A stretch of 64,000 nt of DNA. It comes from Cohnella panacarvi Gsoil 349. GTDB lineage: Bacteria; Bacillota; Bacilli; Paenibacillales; Paenibacillaceae. The position numbers and the translations under genes are program-made. The stretch lies in assembly GCF_000515335.1 (NCBI RefSeq), contig NZ_KI911563.1:3000936-3064935 (forward strand), in the 5' to 3' direction. How positions within the stretch are numbered: position 1 is the stretch's first letter; every line of letters begins with the position of its first letter. Under the pieces are notes generated by a model, which did no database searches, had not been told where the DNA came from, and saw only the letters and a list, made by a program, of their open reading frames with translations. Shown in pieces: positions 24,963 through 34,141 of the stretch.

Positions 24963-26429
24963 ATGTCTATTCGACTGAAGCTCATCTTAACGTATATCAT
25001 CGGCATTGTGCTGACCGCGGCGATCGTCACGGTGACGGGGATCGGACTCGTCACGGGGATCGTCTCTTATTTTGCCAAGGGCATCGTGAAGGATCAAAGT
25101 CCGCACGAGGCATTGGAGCGGGGCGTCGATGTGATCGTGGACTTGCGCTACGCGGAGCGGTATAAGCCGGAAGAGCTGAGCTCCCCCGCATTCGCGAGTC
25201 GGTTGGGGGACCAACTGCTTCCGTTCGAGGGCTTCCTCGTCGTTCAGGACGGCGAGCGATGGGAAAGCTACGGCGCGCTCAAGCAAGAGGATACGTTCCT
25301 GGAGCAGTTGCGGGAAGACGTGACGTCATCGGGCAAACACGGGGACGTCACGTTCACGGTAAGTTCGCGGGAAGGACGCGATTGGCTCGCGCTGCGGTAC
25401 GATTTTCCGGAAATCGACGATCCCCTATCGTATTACCTCGTCATCGACGTGACGGAGACGTGGAAGAAGGGCGACCGGTTCCCGTTATTCGTGCTTCTCG
25501 GCATCGCGGTCTTGCTGGCGATCATTCTCGTTCCGCTGATCTGGATTACGACGAAGGATATCGTCCGGCCGTTGCGGCAATTGGAGCAAGGTTCCCGCCT
25601 TATCGCGGAGGGGGATCTGAACTTCAGCCTGCAATCGAAGGTACGCAACGAAGTGGGAAGCGTGATCCGCTCGTACGAGAAAATGCGCAGCGAGCTCGCG
25701 CGATCGATCGGCGCGCAACTGGCGCTGGAGGAGAACCGCAAAGAGCTGATCTCGAACATCTCGCATGACCTGAAGACTCCGCTCACTTCGATTAAGGGAT
25801 ACGTGGAAGGGATTCGGGAAGGCATCGCGAACGACCCGGAGAAGCTGAGGAAATATATCGACGTCATTCATGCGAAGACGCTCGACATGGACCGGATGAT
25901 CGACGACTTGTTCCTGTTGTCGAAGCTGGATCTCGAGCAAGAGAAGTTTCGCTTCGATGCGGTGTCGCTGGAGGAGTTCTACCGGCAGACCATGAACGAG
26001 CTGCATATCGAATGCGAGAGAGCGGGCGTGCGGTTGACGGGCGAATACGAGGCCGGATCGGACGCGGTCGCGACGATGGATGCCCAGAAGATCAAGCGGG
26101 CGATTCTGAACGTCGTCGGCAACTCGGCGAAATTCATGGATAAGAACGAACCGCATATCCACGTGTATTTCGGCCGGCAAGCGGATTCGTGGGTTATCGC
26201 GGTTAGAGATAACGGTCCGGGAATGGAGCAGAGCGAGCTTGAGCGGATCTTCGACCGCTTCTATCGGGGGGACGCCGATCGGAATCAGAATGTGGCGGGC
26301 TCGGGGTTAGGGCTAGCCATCGTGAAGCAGATCGTCGCTTTCCATGGCGGGATGATTACCGCAAGAAGCGAGCTCGGGCATTCGATGACGGTGATGTTTA
26401 CGATTCCGATGAATCAGCCTCGGGCGTGA
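24963..26429 (+). CDS. Sensor histidine kinase with HAMP domain
   Basis: A 488-residue membrane kinase. Membrane segments at about 7-30 and 175-196 flank an extracytoplasmic sensor of about 140 residues; HAMP follows (about 197-250), then HisKA with SHDLKTPLTSIKGY (phospho-His 268), the N box (NVVGNSAKFMDKN), G1 (DNGPGM), F (FDRFYRGD) and G2 (GSGLGLAIVKQIV). The TGA overlaps a GTG that begins the regulator's longest frame. It probably signals envelope stress to the response regulator encoded next; signal unknown. Confidence 0.93.
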   Translation: MSIRLKLILTYIIGIVLTAAIVTVTGIGLVTGIVSYFAKGIVKDQSPHEALERGVDVIVDLRYAERYKPEELSSPAFASRLGDQLLPFEGFLVVQDGERWESYGALKQEDTFLEQLREDVTSSGKHGDVTFTVSSREGRDWLALRYDFPEIDDPLSYYLVIDVTETWKKGDRFPLFVLLGIAVLLAIILVPLIWITTKDIVRPLRQLEQGSRLIAEGDLNFSLQSKVRNEVGSVIRSYEKMRSELARSIGAQLALEENRKELISNISHDLKTPLTSIKGYVEGIREGIANDPEKLRKYIDVIHAKTLDMDRMIDDLFLLSKLDLEQEKFRFDAVSLEEFYRQTMNELHIECERAGVRLTGEYEAGSDAVATMDAQKIKRAILNVVGNSAKFMDKNEPHIHVYFGRQADSWVIAVRDNGPGMEQSELERIFDRFYRGDADRNQNVAGSGLGLAIVKQIVAFHGGMITARSELGHSMTVMFTIPMNQPRA

Positions 26430-26446
26430 CGGGAGAGAGTAAGAAG

Positions 26447-27166
26447 ATGACGAAGCGGAAAGTGTTGATCGTCGAAGACGATCAGGCGATCGCCGAGCTG
26501 GAACGGGATTACCTGGAGGTACACGGCTATGAGGTGACCCTTCGGGCAGACGGCCGGCAAGCGCTGGAAGAGGCGCTGGAGCAGGCGTACGATCTTATTA
26601 TTCTAGACGTCATGCTGCCGGGTATGGATGGCTTCGACATCCTGCGGAAGGTTCGCGAGACGAAATTCATCCCGGTCCTGATGGTGTCCGCCCGCAAGGA
26701 GGATATCGATAAGATTAGGGGGCTCGGCTTGGGCGCGGACGATTACGTGACGAAGCCGTTCAGCCCGTCCGAGCTCGTAGCCAGGGTGAAGGCGCATCTT
26801 GAACGATATGACCGATTGACCGGAGCTGCCGCGGCAGGCTTCGGTTCTTCGCCTGTCCGGAAGATGCGCGAGCTGAACATTCGGGGGCTTGCGATTCAAG
26901 TCGATGCCAGACGGGTGACGCTGAACGGGCAAGAGATTACGATGACCGCCAAAGAATTCGACCTGCTGCTCTTCCTCGCGGACAACCCGGACCGTGTTTA
27001 TTCCAAGGAGGAGCTGCTGGATAAGGTGTGGGGAATCGATTATTTCGGGGATTCCGCCACGGTTACGGTCCACGTCGGGAAGATCCGCGACAAGATCCAG
27101 AAGGACCCGGCGCAGCATCAGTTTATCGAGACGGTGTGGGGCGCGGGGTATCGGTTTAAGGTGTGA
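26447..27166 (+). CDS. OmpR/PhoB-family response regulator
   Basis: About 239 residues. Receiver domain with D11/D12, phospho-acceptor D54 (IILDVMLPGMDG) and Lys in TKPFSP; C-terminal winged helix ending in VWGAGYRFKV. ATG at 26447 is preferred, with GGGAGAG about 9 nt upstream; an in-frame GTG at 26426 overlapping the kinase stop (GTGA) is the alternative and would add seven residues. Last gene of the five-gene operon, which it probably autoregulates. Confidence 0.92.
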   Translation: MTKRKVLIVEDDQAIAELERDYLEVHGYEVTLRADGRQALEEALEQAYDLIILDVMLPGMDGFDILRKVRETKFIPVLMVSARKEDIDKIRGLGLGADDYVTKPFSPSELVARVKAHLERYDRLTGAAAAGFGSSPVRKMRELNIRGLAIQVDARRVTLNGQEITMTAKEFDLLLFLADNPDRVYSKEELLDKVWGIDYFGDSATVTVHVGKIRDKIQKDPAQHQFIETVWGAGYRFKV

Positions 27167-27214
27167 GAACATACGTGCGGCAAGAAGGGAGAAAAGGAAT
27201 CGGGGGACGTCGTT

Positions 27215-28018
27215 ATGGACATCAATTCTGCTCGTAGAACGAACATGATAGGCGGTAGCGAGGTTGGCGCCATCACGGTCGAAATGGATCATCGCAGGAT
27301 TCATGAGACGAATAGCCTATTCTGGGATAACAATGGAAACGAAGTTCTAGGAGCAACCGCGCTTCCGTTCTACGGTGCGTTCGTCTCGGAAGACAACCAT
27401 CGTCTCTTCGGAGATGTCTCGGGAAGAAAGGTGCTCGAAATCGGCTGCGGAAGCGGTCAATCTTTGCAGTATCTAGGTGAACGCCAAGCATCCGAACTAT
27501 GGGGAATCGACTTATCGGCGAACCAAATCGAGAAGACGAAGCAGCATTTGACGGCATCCGGTCTATCCGCGACGTTAATCTGTTCCCCTATGGAAGAAGA
27601 ATGCGGCATACCGGACAACTACTTCGACTTTGTTTATTCGATTTATGCGATTGGCTGGACAACCGATCTTGAAAGGACTTTTCGCCGAATCGCTTCTTAC
27701 CTCAAGCAGGACGGGGTATTCATTTTCAGTTGGTCTCACCCGATCCATAAGTGCGTCGCTCCGGAGAATGATAAGCTTGTTTTCAAAAAATGTTATTTCG
27801 ATGAATCCTGGTATTCGGTGACGCTTGGCGAAAGTACGCTGACGTTATCGGACCGAAAGCTGTCAACCTATGTGAATGCGTTAGCCAAAGCGGGATTCGT
27901 CATCGAGTACCTCATTGAAGAATCCGACGAAGATATTATACATTCGAGAAACGGAGATTTTGCCCGGAAAGCCAAGATGCTTCCCGTAACGTTTGTCATC
28001 AAGGCGCGGAAGCCTTGA
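27215..28018 (+). CDS. Class I SAM-dependent methyltransferase
   Basis: A 267-residue Rossmann-fold methyltransferase. Motif I is VLEIGCGSGQSLQYL (about 75-89), the acidic motif II end is ELWGIDLS, and motif IV lies in DFVYSIYAIGW. The N-terminus HETNSLFWDNNGNEVLGATALP matches small-molecule methyltransferases. ATG at 27215 follows GGGGGACGTCGTT; a shorter start at Met24 or so (MDHRRIHE) is possible. The substrate cannot be told. It lies between operons and is probably monocistronic. Confidence 0.85.
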   Translation: MDINSARRTNMIGGSEVGAITVEMDHRRIHETNSLFWDNNGNEVLGATALPFYGAFVSEDNHRLFGDVSGRKVLEIGCGSGQSLQYLGERQASELWGIDLSANQIEKTKQHLTASGLSATLICSPMEEECGIPDNYFDFVYSIYAIGWTTDLERTFRRIASYLKQDGVFIFSWSHPIHKCVAPENDKLVFKKCYFDESWYSVTLGESTLTLSDRKLSTYVNALAKAGFVIEYLIEESDEDIIHSRNGDFARKAKMLPVTFVIKARKP

Positions 28019-28091
28019 TATTTTGGTGCAGAGATTGCACGGAACTCTTAACGGGTCTGCGTTAGTATGAATCTCGAGGGGAGGGACAACG

Positions 28092-28940
28092 ATGGATTGG
28101 TTGGAGAGAATGACAAGCGCCATGGATTATATCGAAGCGAATTTGGCGGACGAAATCTCCTATGACGACGTCGCACAGATCGCCTGTTGCTCTACGTATC
28201 ATTTTCAGAGAATGTTTCCGTTCATCACGGGTGTCTCGTTATCCGAGTACATTAGGCGCCGACGTTTGACATTGGCGGCCTTCGAACTGCAGACCACCGA
28301 CGCCAAGGTTATCGATATAGCTATGAAATACGGCTACCAGTCGCCGGAAGCGTTCACGCGGGCGTTCAAGAATCTCCACGGAATCATGCCTATATCCGCG
28401 CGCGATACAGGCGTTGCTCTGAAAGCCTATCCTCGCATGTCCTTCCATATCTCAATCAAAGGAGATGTCGAGATGAACTACCGGATTGAACAGAGAGGGC
28501 CGTTCGAGATGTTCGGCGTATACGGCGTAGTTAGCCAGGATATGCAACAGGCATTCCGCGATGTTCCTGAGTTCCGCCAACAATGCGACGAAGACGGCAG
28601 CGTTAGTCTAATGAACGAGCTGCTAGGGCGGTTCGGCAATTCCGTATTGCACGCCGCCTTATACGATCACACGGGAGAATCGTTCAAGTACATGGTCTGT
28701 TACCATCTGCCCAAAGGACTTGAAATACCGGAGAAATTCACGAAGTTGTCCGTGCCGGGATCAACATGGGCTATATTCCCGGAGCCGCAGTGCGATCTTC
28801 AGAAGCTATGGGAACGAATCTATTCCGAGTGGTTTCCGATATCCGGGTATGAACAGGTAGAGGGTCCCCAGTTCGAAATGTGCTATGGAATGCCCTGCCA
28901 TACGCAGGGCGAGATCTGGATTCCCGTCAAGAAGAAGTAA
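28092..28940 (+). CDS. AraC-family regulator with GyrI-like effector domain
   Basis: A 282-residue one-component regulator. The two helix-turn-helix motifs of AraC fill residues 8-105 (YDDVAQIACCSTYHFQRMF and YGYQSPEAFTRAFKNLHG), followed by a C-terminal GyrI-like ligand domain (about 125-282) ending GEIWIPVKKK. The ligand domain resembles the stand-alone effector-binding protein at 20365. ATG at 28092 follows GAGGGGAGGGACAACG. Targets are unknown. Confidence 0.92.
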   Translation: MDWLERMTSAMDYIEANLADEISYDDVAQIACCSTYHFQRMFPFITGVSLSEYIRRRRLTLAAFELQTTDAKVIDIAMKYGYQSPEAFTRAFKNLHGIMPISARDTGVALKAYPRMSFHISIKGDVEMNYRIEQRGPFEMFGVYGVVSQDMQQAFRDVPEFRQQCDEDGSVSLMNELLGRFGNSVLHAALYDHTGESFKYMVCYHLPKGLEIPEKFTKLSVPGSTWAIFPEPQCDLQKLWERIYSEWFPISGYEQVEGPQFEMCYGMPCHTQGEIWIPVKKK

Positions 28941-29037
28941 CTTTTACGGTCCAAGAGTTCATGATCAAGATGATTTTCGCATACCAATCTCGTCTATAAC
29001 ATTGAGACGAATAAACGGATGAGAGAGGTGTACGATC

Positions 29038-29487
29038 ATGAAGTTTAAAGCCACGCTTGAACTGAGCAAGAAGACGGCTACCGGCATTCACGTCCCGAAT
29101 GAAATCGTCGAAGCGCTCGGGGCGGGGAAAAAGCCGCCTGTCAAAGTTACGATCCGCTCGTATACTTATCGCAGCACGATAGCGGCAATGGGCGGCAGGT
29201 TTATGCTGCCGGTCAGCGCGGAGCATCGAGAAGGGGCGGGTCTTCAGGCCGGGGATGAATTCGAAGTCGAAATCGAGCTGGACACCGCGCCTCGGGAGTT
29301 GACTGTGCCGGATGACTTTGCAGAAGCATTAGATCGTGAAGGAGAGGCACGGCGATTTTTCGACAGTTTGTCCTATAGCAACAAGCGTCGGTTCGTATTG
29401 AATATCGAGAGCGCCAAAAGCGCCGAAACAAGACGGCGTCGTATCGAGAAGTCCGTCGAGCTGCTGCGTGAAGGCCAGCTTCAATAA
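29038..29487 (+). CDS. DUF1905/YdeI-OmdA-like protein
   Basis: A 149-residue soluble protein. Residues 1-85 are a DUF1905 small beta domain (KFKATLELSKKTATGIHVP, ending FEVEIELDTAPRE) and about 95-140 a YdeI/OmpD-associated helical segment with FFDSLSYSNKRRFVLNIESAKSAETR split over two helices. Relatives are called bacteriocin-protection or OmdA proteins; biochemical role unclear. ATG at 29038 follows GAGAGGTGTACGATC. Confidence 0.82.
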   Translation: MKFKATLELSKKTATGIHVPNEIVEALGAGKKPPVKVTIRSYTYRSTIAAMGGRFMLPVSAEHREGAGLQAGDEFEVEIELDTAPRELTVPDDFAEALDREGEARRFFDSLSYSNKRRFVLNIESAKSAETRRRRIEKSVELLREGQLQ

Positions 29488-29502
29488 GGATTCGCATGAG
29501 AG

Positions 29503-29525
29503 GGCGTCCGAAAGGACGCCTTCCC
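29503..29525 (+). terminator. Hairpin after the DUF1905 gene
   Basis: GGCGTCC (29503-29509) and GGACGCC (29514-29520) close a GAAA tetraloop, followed by TTCCC. Confidence 0.6.
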
Positions 29526-29603
29526 TGCGAACATGGACGGTTAGGCATACTCGCCTATCTACTGCGGCACAATAAGTGCACTTCGGAAAGAGGTGCCGCC
29601 GCC

Positions 29604-30641
29604 ATGAGCCGATCTAGAGGGGAATTCATTCCTGAATTAGCGTACTTTGAGCCGGATGCTCTTCGTTATCCCAAAGGCGAACGCATCTTCGAATGGATCA
29701 AGAGCCAAGGAATCCCGTACCGGATGACGACTTCTCATAATAGAATTACGAATTTGCCTGGAGAGTCGGAGCTCGAGCAATACAAGATCGCCAAACGCAC
29801 GCTTGTCGTCGGGCTCAGGAAGACGCTGAAGTTCGATACGTCGAAGCCTTCCGCGGAATACGCCATCCCGCTCGCCACAGGGTGCATGGGGCATTGCCAT
29901 TACTGTTACTTGCAGACGACTTTAGGGGCTAAACCTTATATTCGGATTTACGTGAACACCGATGGCATTCTCGCGCAAGCGAAGCGGTATATCGAGGAGC
30001 GGGCACCGGATATTACGCGCTTCGAAGCCGCTTGTACGTCCGATCCCGTAGGAATCGAGCACATTTCGGGGTCGTTGAAAGAATATATCGAATTCATGGG
30101 CGGGGAGCCCCTCGGGCGTCTCCGGTTCGTAACGAAATTTCATCATGTGGACTCCTTGCTGGATGCGAAGCATAACGGGCATACCCGGTTTCGGTTCAGC
30201 GTGAACGCGGACTATGTCATCAACAACTTCGAGCCGGCGACCTCTAGCTTCGCCGACCGAATCGAAGCGGCAGGCAAGGTGGCTAGAGCAGGGTATCCGC
30301 TCGGCTTTATCGTTGCGCCGATTATTTGGTACGACGATTGGGAGCAAGGATACGGCGAGCTTTTCGATAAGCTATCCGAAGCCCTTCCGATGGAGGGAAC
30401 GCGGGACCTTACGTTCGAACTCATCCAACACCGGTTTACGAAGACGGCCAAGACGATTATCGAGAGAAGATACCCGAAATCCAAGCTGGAGATGGATGAA
30501 GCGAAGCGACAATATAAGTGGGGACGTTGGGGGCAAGGCAAATACGTGTATCCCAAGGATCAGGCCGACGCGCTGAGAGAGTACATTACAGAGCGCATAT
30601 TCGATAAGTTCCCTGAAGCGAAGATCGAATATTTTACTTAG
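29604..30641 (+). CDS. splB: Spore photoproduct lyase
   Basis: A 345-residue radical-SAM enzyme that reverses the spore photoproduct (a thymine dimer formed by UV in dormant spores). The iron-sulfur motif C94-MGH-C98-HY-C101 matches the lyase, and C144 (AACTSDPVG) corresponds to the conserved Cys that donates the hydrogen atom. The N-terminus FIPELAYFEPDALRYPKGE is typical. I chose ATG at 29604 behind AAAGAGGTG; the longer frame from 29496 runs into a terminator hairpin. In Bacillus it is under forespore sigma-G control; no clear such promoter was verified here. It indicates an endospore former. Confidence 0.94.
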   Translation: MSRSRGEFIPELAYFEPDALRYPKGERIFEWIKSQGIPYRMTTSHNRITNLPGESELEQYKIAKRTLVVGLRKTLKFDTSKPSAEYAIPLATGCMGHCHYCYLQTTLGAKPYIRIYVNTDGILAQAKRYIEERAPDITRFEAACTSDPVGIEHISGSLKEYIEFMGGEPLGRLRFVTKFHHVDSLLDAKHNGHTRFRFSVNADYVINNFEPATSSFADRIEAAGKVARAGYPLGFIVAPIIWYDDWEQGYGELFDKLSEALPMEGTRDLTFELIQHRFTKTAKTIIERRYPKSKLEMDEAKRQYKWGRWGQGKYVYPKDQADALREYITERIFDKFPEAKIEYFT

Positions 30642-30693
30642 AGGAATGAGCGAAGGGGGCGTTTGGCCGATAGCGCAAAGCCTTCCCCGCTAC

Positions 30694-30879
30694 CTCAACT
30701 GCACGGAATACAGTTCGTTATCACAGTATCATCCTTCTTCTATTGAATAACTGCATCGAGTACATCTCATTATCGCCGAAACCGTTAGGACTCTCGTTAT
30801 CTACCCAAATAACAGTACTTCGCACCGTTTACCGGTCCATGGGTGTCCAATCGATTGGAATACCTGCCATTCATGCAGT
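30694..30879. repeat. 186-bp dispersed intergenic repeat, copy 1
   Basis: This block aligns without gaps to 43130-43315. Shared stretches include CAGTTCGTTATCA, TACATCTCATTATCGCCGAA, CTACCCAAATAAC and TGGAATACCTGCCATTCATG. Internally AACTGC-N3-GA(A/G)TACA-N3-TC(G/A)TTATC occurs twice (30697 and 30749). No coding frame. It lies in the 442-bp gap after splB; the remainder of that gap (30880-31033) shows nothing recognisable. Confidence 0.9.
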
Positions 30880-31033
30880 TAGTGTCGAGCAATGACGATG
30901 CGTTGGCCTAGTTGATATCGATCAGTAAAAACAAACGGAAGAGGCGACCCTCGGTCGAATCGACCTTGGGATTCGTGCCATATCGTCGGCGCCCACGATT
31001 GCGACGTATTCAACTCGCCCTCAATCAATTAAG

Positions 31034-31074
31034 CAAGGGCCATCCTGCGCGTAAACTGCACGGGATGGCCCTTG
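31034..31074 (-). terminator. Terminator of the DUF3298 gene
   Basis: CAAGGGCCATCC (31034-31045) and GGATGGCCCTTG (31063-31074) pair perfectly, just after the stop on the complement; the tail on that strand is CTTAATTG. Confidence 0.7.
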
Positions 31075-31083
31075 TACTATATA

Positions 31084-32187
31084 TCAGGTCCGGGAGAAAG
31101 CCGAATAGGGAATGACGAACTCCGGCATGCCGTCCGCGAAGGACGTGTACTCGTATTGGGTAAAGTAGACAACGGCTCCGTTATGCCGCAAGAAGAAATC
31201 GCGATCCGGCTCGATCGTCTTAAACGGCGTGTGCAACGTCAACCCTCGATCCGCGATTTGTTTCTTGATCGCCTCATTGATCGTCGTGACGTAATCCGTG
31301 CGCTCGCCGGCGACATCCTTGAGCGAGAGCCTCTCTCCGGTCGATAAATCGAAGGTGTATGCCACGCGGGCCGTGTTGCTATGCGCTCCGCCCAGGTATA
31401 CGGAATAATCGGCATAGAGACTAAGCAGACCCTTCTCATTGTACGTGACGGTGTACCGGCCATCGAAGGTCGGTCGGCGAACCTGCGCGTTCGGATTCTC
31501 GGCGAGCAGGTCGTCGTTCGCCTGTACGACGGGATTCATTTGCTCCGAACCTGCCGTAACGAATCGGTCGGCTTCTTGTTTCAAGAAGCTGTTGATTGTC
31601 CGCTGTACCTCGGCGTTATCGAGCCCTGATAATACGGGATAATACACCGATAACGATTTGTCGTCCCCGTCCGCGCCGATCGTCTCTGCGGAAATGGAGA
31701 GTTCGTTTTCCTTAAGAGCATGCAACCCGATGAGTTTGGAGCCCTTATCGTACGTCACCTCGTATCCGAATCGCTCGGATAAGAAGCGAAGCGGGAGATA
31801 CGTCGTGCCGTTCTGCAGGATGGGTTCGGGACCGAATATAGGCTGGCCGTTCAGGCTGATGGCACCGGTCGACAGGCCGATTCTAATCGAACGGTTACGC
31901 CCCGTAACTTGCACGAGCCGGCTGGAAGGATCATATCTCGTGGTTAATCCTAACGCGGAGTCGATACTCCGCAGCGCGATGTAAGTCGAACCGTTCTTGT
32001 TGATGGTGCCGATATGAAAGCTCGTCCCATTGATCTTGAACGGCTGCGAGATCGTCGAATATTTCGTAACGGCCGCGGAAGCGATGCCTTGAGGAATCGC
32101 CGATGCGGCGGGGAATGCCATGACGACGGCGAGAGACAGAAGCAGCTTACGGGTACGATCGGATAGAGCCGAAGATTGCATTTGCAT
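31084..32187 (-). CDS. Exported protein with copper-amine-oxidase-N-like and DUF4163/DUF3298 domains
   Basis: A 367-residue secreted or membrane-tethered protein. The signal segment is about residues 12-38 (LLLSLAVVMAFPAASA ... ASA-AVT). Residues about 45-155 form the copper-amine-oxidase N-terminal-like repeat common in Paenibacillus wall proteins (YIALRSIDSALGL, TYLPLRFLSERFGYEV). About 160-367 is a DUF4163-DUF3298 pair (LYADYSVYLGGAHSNT, then FVIPYSAF), as in RsiV and PdaC. ATG at 32187 follows GAAGGG on the complement. Ligand unknown; lysozyme binding as in RsiV is not implied. Confidence 0.85.
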   Translation of the reverse strand: MQMQSSALSDRTRKLLLSLAVVMAFPAASAIPQGIASAAVTKYSTISQPFKINGTSFHIGTINKNGSTYIALRSIDSALGLTTRYDPSSRLVQVTGRNRSIRIGLSTGAISLNGQPIFGPEPILQNGTTYLPLRFLSERFGYEVTYDKGSKLIGLHALKENELSISAETIGADGDDKSLSVYYPVLSGLDNAEVQRTINSFLKQEADRFVTAGSEQMNPVVQANDDLLAENPNAQVRRPTFDGRYTVTYNEKGLLSLYADYSVYLGGAHSNTARVAYTFDLSTGERLSLKDVAGERTDYVTTINEAIKKQIADRGLTLHTPFKTIEPDRDFFLRHNGAVVYFTQYEYTSFADGMPEFVIPYSAFSRT

Positions 32188-32366
32188 TCACATTCCCTTC
32201 TTCGTTATGTGTTTGTTGATGGCAATATAAATAACGAAGGCGGAGAGAGTAAGGTTGCTGGTTCTCGCCGGTTGCCCGATATTACCAACCACGGAATTTA
32301 CCTGCCTAAGAAAGGGCAAACTAACATGAATCACTTTCCTCTAACGGAAGGCGGATATGCGAATCA

Positions 32367-32858
32367 ATGGGGTTGGAACAAAATCTACTTTTGGCGATTT
32401 GGATTTTCAGCTTGCTCGTGATCTCGGCCTTTGTACCTTGCCATAAACGACATTCTTTTGTCATAGCCTTCATAACGGCACAGGGGCTTGATTGGTTTGC
32501 TCAGATGATGTTCTTACAATATAACGTTCTGTCTTTTCCGGTGCGAGAGTTCCCGAAGGCATCCGACATGAGTATTACTTTGATGATTGTATTAATGCCG
32601 CTTTATACGGCGATCTACGTGATTTACGAACCTAGAGCGACTAGGATTGTACGCGCCGTATACTTGGTGTTGTGGACGAGCTTTGCGACTTTGACGGATA
32701 TAACGATATCCCGCTATAGCGGATTGCAGGATCACAAGAGCTACTATTGGTTGGTCGCGGAGCTCGTATTCGGCGTAATCCTCGTGATATCGAACGCGGT
32801 TGTCCGATGGTTTTTTCGCCATTTGCCTTTGTCGCGAGAGGATCGGGGGAACGTATGA
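32367..32858 (+). CDS. CBO0543-family membrane protein (1)
   Basis: A 163-residue integral membrane protein with about five hydrophobic segments and the central motif FPVREFPK, matching the CBO0543 family of Bacillota. Function unknown. ATG at 32367 has GGAAGGCGG further upstream than ideal; a TTG at 32373 is an alternative. The stop overlaps the next gene's ATG by 4 bp, and the next gene is a paralogue, so they form a co-translated pair. Confidence 0.78.
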   Translation: MGLEQNLLLAIWIFSLLVISAFVPCHKRHSFVIAFITAQGLDWFAQMMFLQYNVLSFPVREFPKASDMSITLMIVLMPLYTAIYVIYEPRATRIVRAVYLVLWTSFATLTDITISRYSGLQDHKSYYWLVAELVFGVILVISNAVVRWFFRHLPLSREDRGNV

Positions 32859-33331
32859 CTTTAGAGCGCGGAATTCTGATTGGCGTAACGATCGTTTCTT
32901 TACTCCTGATCCTGGTCATCCCGAGACAACACTATCGGCTAGCCATGGTTGCTTTTCTAACGACCCAATTCATGACCACGATCCTTGGTCACGTTGTCGT
33001 TGACTCCGGCGCGCTGGCCTATCCGGTTCGTGAATTCGCCGAGATCAATCGAACCAGCTTCATCTATGAGTTTCTAGCCTATCCCATGATTTGCGCCCTA
33101 TTCAATGTGTATTATCCCGCGAACCCCAACCGCCTATTGCAGATAGGTTATTTCGTACTCTACTCCTCCGTGCTAACCATAATTGAGGTGGTTATCGAAC
33201 GGTATACGAAATTAATTGACTATATCCAGTGGAATTGGTTTTGGACTTGGGGATCGTTGTTGATTGTTTTTACCGTAACCCGGCTCGTCTGCGTCGTATT
33301 TTTCAGCACGATCCGTCAAGCAAACGATTAA
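32855..33331 (+). CDS. CBO0543-family membrane protein (2)
   Basis: A 158-residue paralogue of the preceding gene, with the same topology (about five membrane segments) and YPVREFAE at the same place. ATG at 32855 (MTLERGILIG) overlaps the previous stop as ATGA and follows GAGGATCGGGGG; the longer frame from 32747 overlaps coding sequence of gene 1. Co-occurrence of two such proteins suggests a hetero-oligomer (inference). Confidence 0.8.
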   Translation: MTLERGILIGVTIVSLLLILVIPRQHYRLAMVAFLTTQFMTTILGHVVVDSGALAYPVREFAEINRTSFIYEFLAYPMICALFNVYYPANPNRLLQIGYFVLYSSVLTIIEVVIERYTKLIDYIQWNWFWTWGSLLIVFTVTRLVCVVFFSTIRQAND

Positions 33332-33334
33332 AAT

Positions 33335-33350
33335 TGTGATTTATTTCACA
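33335..33350. promoter_or_regulatory. Crp/Fnr- or Rex-like palindrome
   Basis: TGTGATTTATTTCACA is an exact TGTGA-N6-TCACA, the Crp/Fnr consensus, and also close to the Rex operator. It lies 235 bp before the DoxX gene. Confidence 0.55.
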
Positions 33351-33533
33351 TTAAATCCGGCAGGACCATGTTAAAGTAAAGATGCAAGGAGAAAGCCACA
33401 CATTATGGCAGCAAGAAGAAGGGAAGATGGATCATGAACATTCGATTTCTGAAGCGATCCCGGTCCGAGCGATCTCGTCAATCCATTCAAAGTCATCGCT
33501 AATGAGTCGCAAACAGATTTTTTTACAATACTA

Positions 33534-33549
33534 AGTGAAAAAAATCACA
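33534..33549. promoter_or_regulatory. Second Crp/Fnr-like palindrome next to the DoxX gene
   Basis: AGTGAAAAAAATCACA is AGTGA-N6-TCACA, one base from the full consensus, 20 bp before the DoxX start codon. With the site at 33335 it brackets a 183-bp leader. Confidence 0.5.
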
Positions 33550-33569
33550 ATAAAACGGAGATGATTGTC

Positions 33570-34109
33570 ATGTTAGCATGGCTTAGAGGAAATAGATACG
33601 CCGCAATTCTAATGGTTTTCGTTCGCGTCTACCTTGGATACCAATGGATCGAGGCAGGCTGGCACAAGTTAACGGGCGGATTCGATGCCGGCGGGTTCTT
33701 GAATAACGCGATCGGCAAGCCGATCGTCGACAAAACAACGCAAGAGCTGGTATATCCGAACTTCGTATACTTCATCAAACACTTCGCATTGCCTAACGTC
33801 AAGGTGTTCAACGTCCTCATCCCGCTCGGCGAGTTCCTCGTAGGCGTCGGACTCATTCTCGGGGGACTAACGGCTGCGGCGGCCTTCTTCGGACTGTTAA
33901 TGAACTTCATGTTCATGTTCGCCGGAACGATGAGCACTAACCCTTGGCTCGTGCTTATCGGAGGCATCGTGCTCTTCGCGGGAACGAATGCAGGACGGTA
34001 TGGATTGGACTACTACCTGATCCCGCTTCTTCGCAAAGCATACGCCAAATTCAAGAAGCCTCGCGGAGACGACACGACAACTCCCGCAGGCGCCGCGCAC
34101 GCCAACTAA
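33570..34109 (+). CDS. DoxX family membrane protein
   Basis: A 179-residue membrane protein with four hydrophobic segments (about 10-28, 75-100, 105-125, 130-150) of the DoxX family, relatives of which are subunits of quinol oxidase-like or thiosulfate:quinone systems. The motif LGYQWIEAGWHKLTGGFDAGGFL is typical. ATG at 33570 is preferred, with ACGGAG 9 nt upstream; ATG at 33561 abuts that motif. The Cys-rich miniprotein gene follows after 32 bp. Two TGTGA-N6-TCACA-like sites upstream suggest oxygen or redox control (inference). Confidence 0.87.
   Translation: MLAWLRGNRYAAILMVFVRVYLGYQWIEAGWHKLTGGFDAGGFLNNAIGKPIVDKTTQELVYPNFVYFIKHFALPNVKVFNVLIPLGEFLVGVGLILGGLTAAAAFFGLLMNFMFMFAGTMSTNPWLVLIGGIVLFAGTNAGRYGLDYYLIPLLRKAYAKFKKPRGDDTTTPAGAAHAN
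34015..34036. repeat. 22-bp direct repeat, copy 1 (inside DoxX gene)
   Basis: This 22-bp string beginning ACCTGATCCCGCTTC, near the 3' end of the DoxX gene, recurs exactly at 34318-34339, 303 bp downstream. Confidence 0.95.
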
Positions 34110-34141
34110 CCGGATTCCTAGATAGAAAAGGAGCGATTACG

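Noticed and set aside
33434-33502. 22-codon frame in the DoxX leader (MNIRFLKRSRSER...)
   Set aside because: Weak ribosome site and no sign of conservation; could be a leader peptide but cannot be supported.
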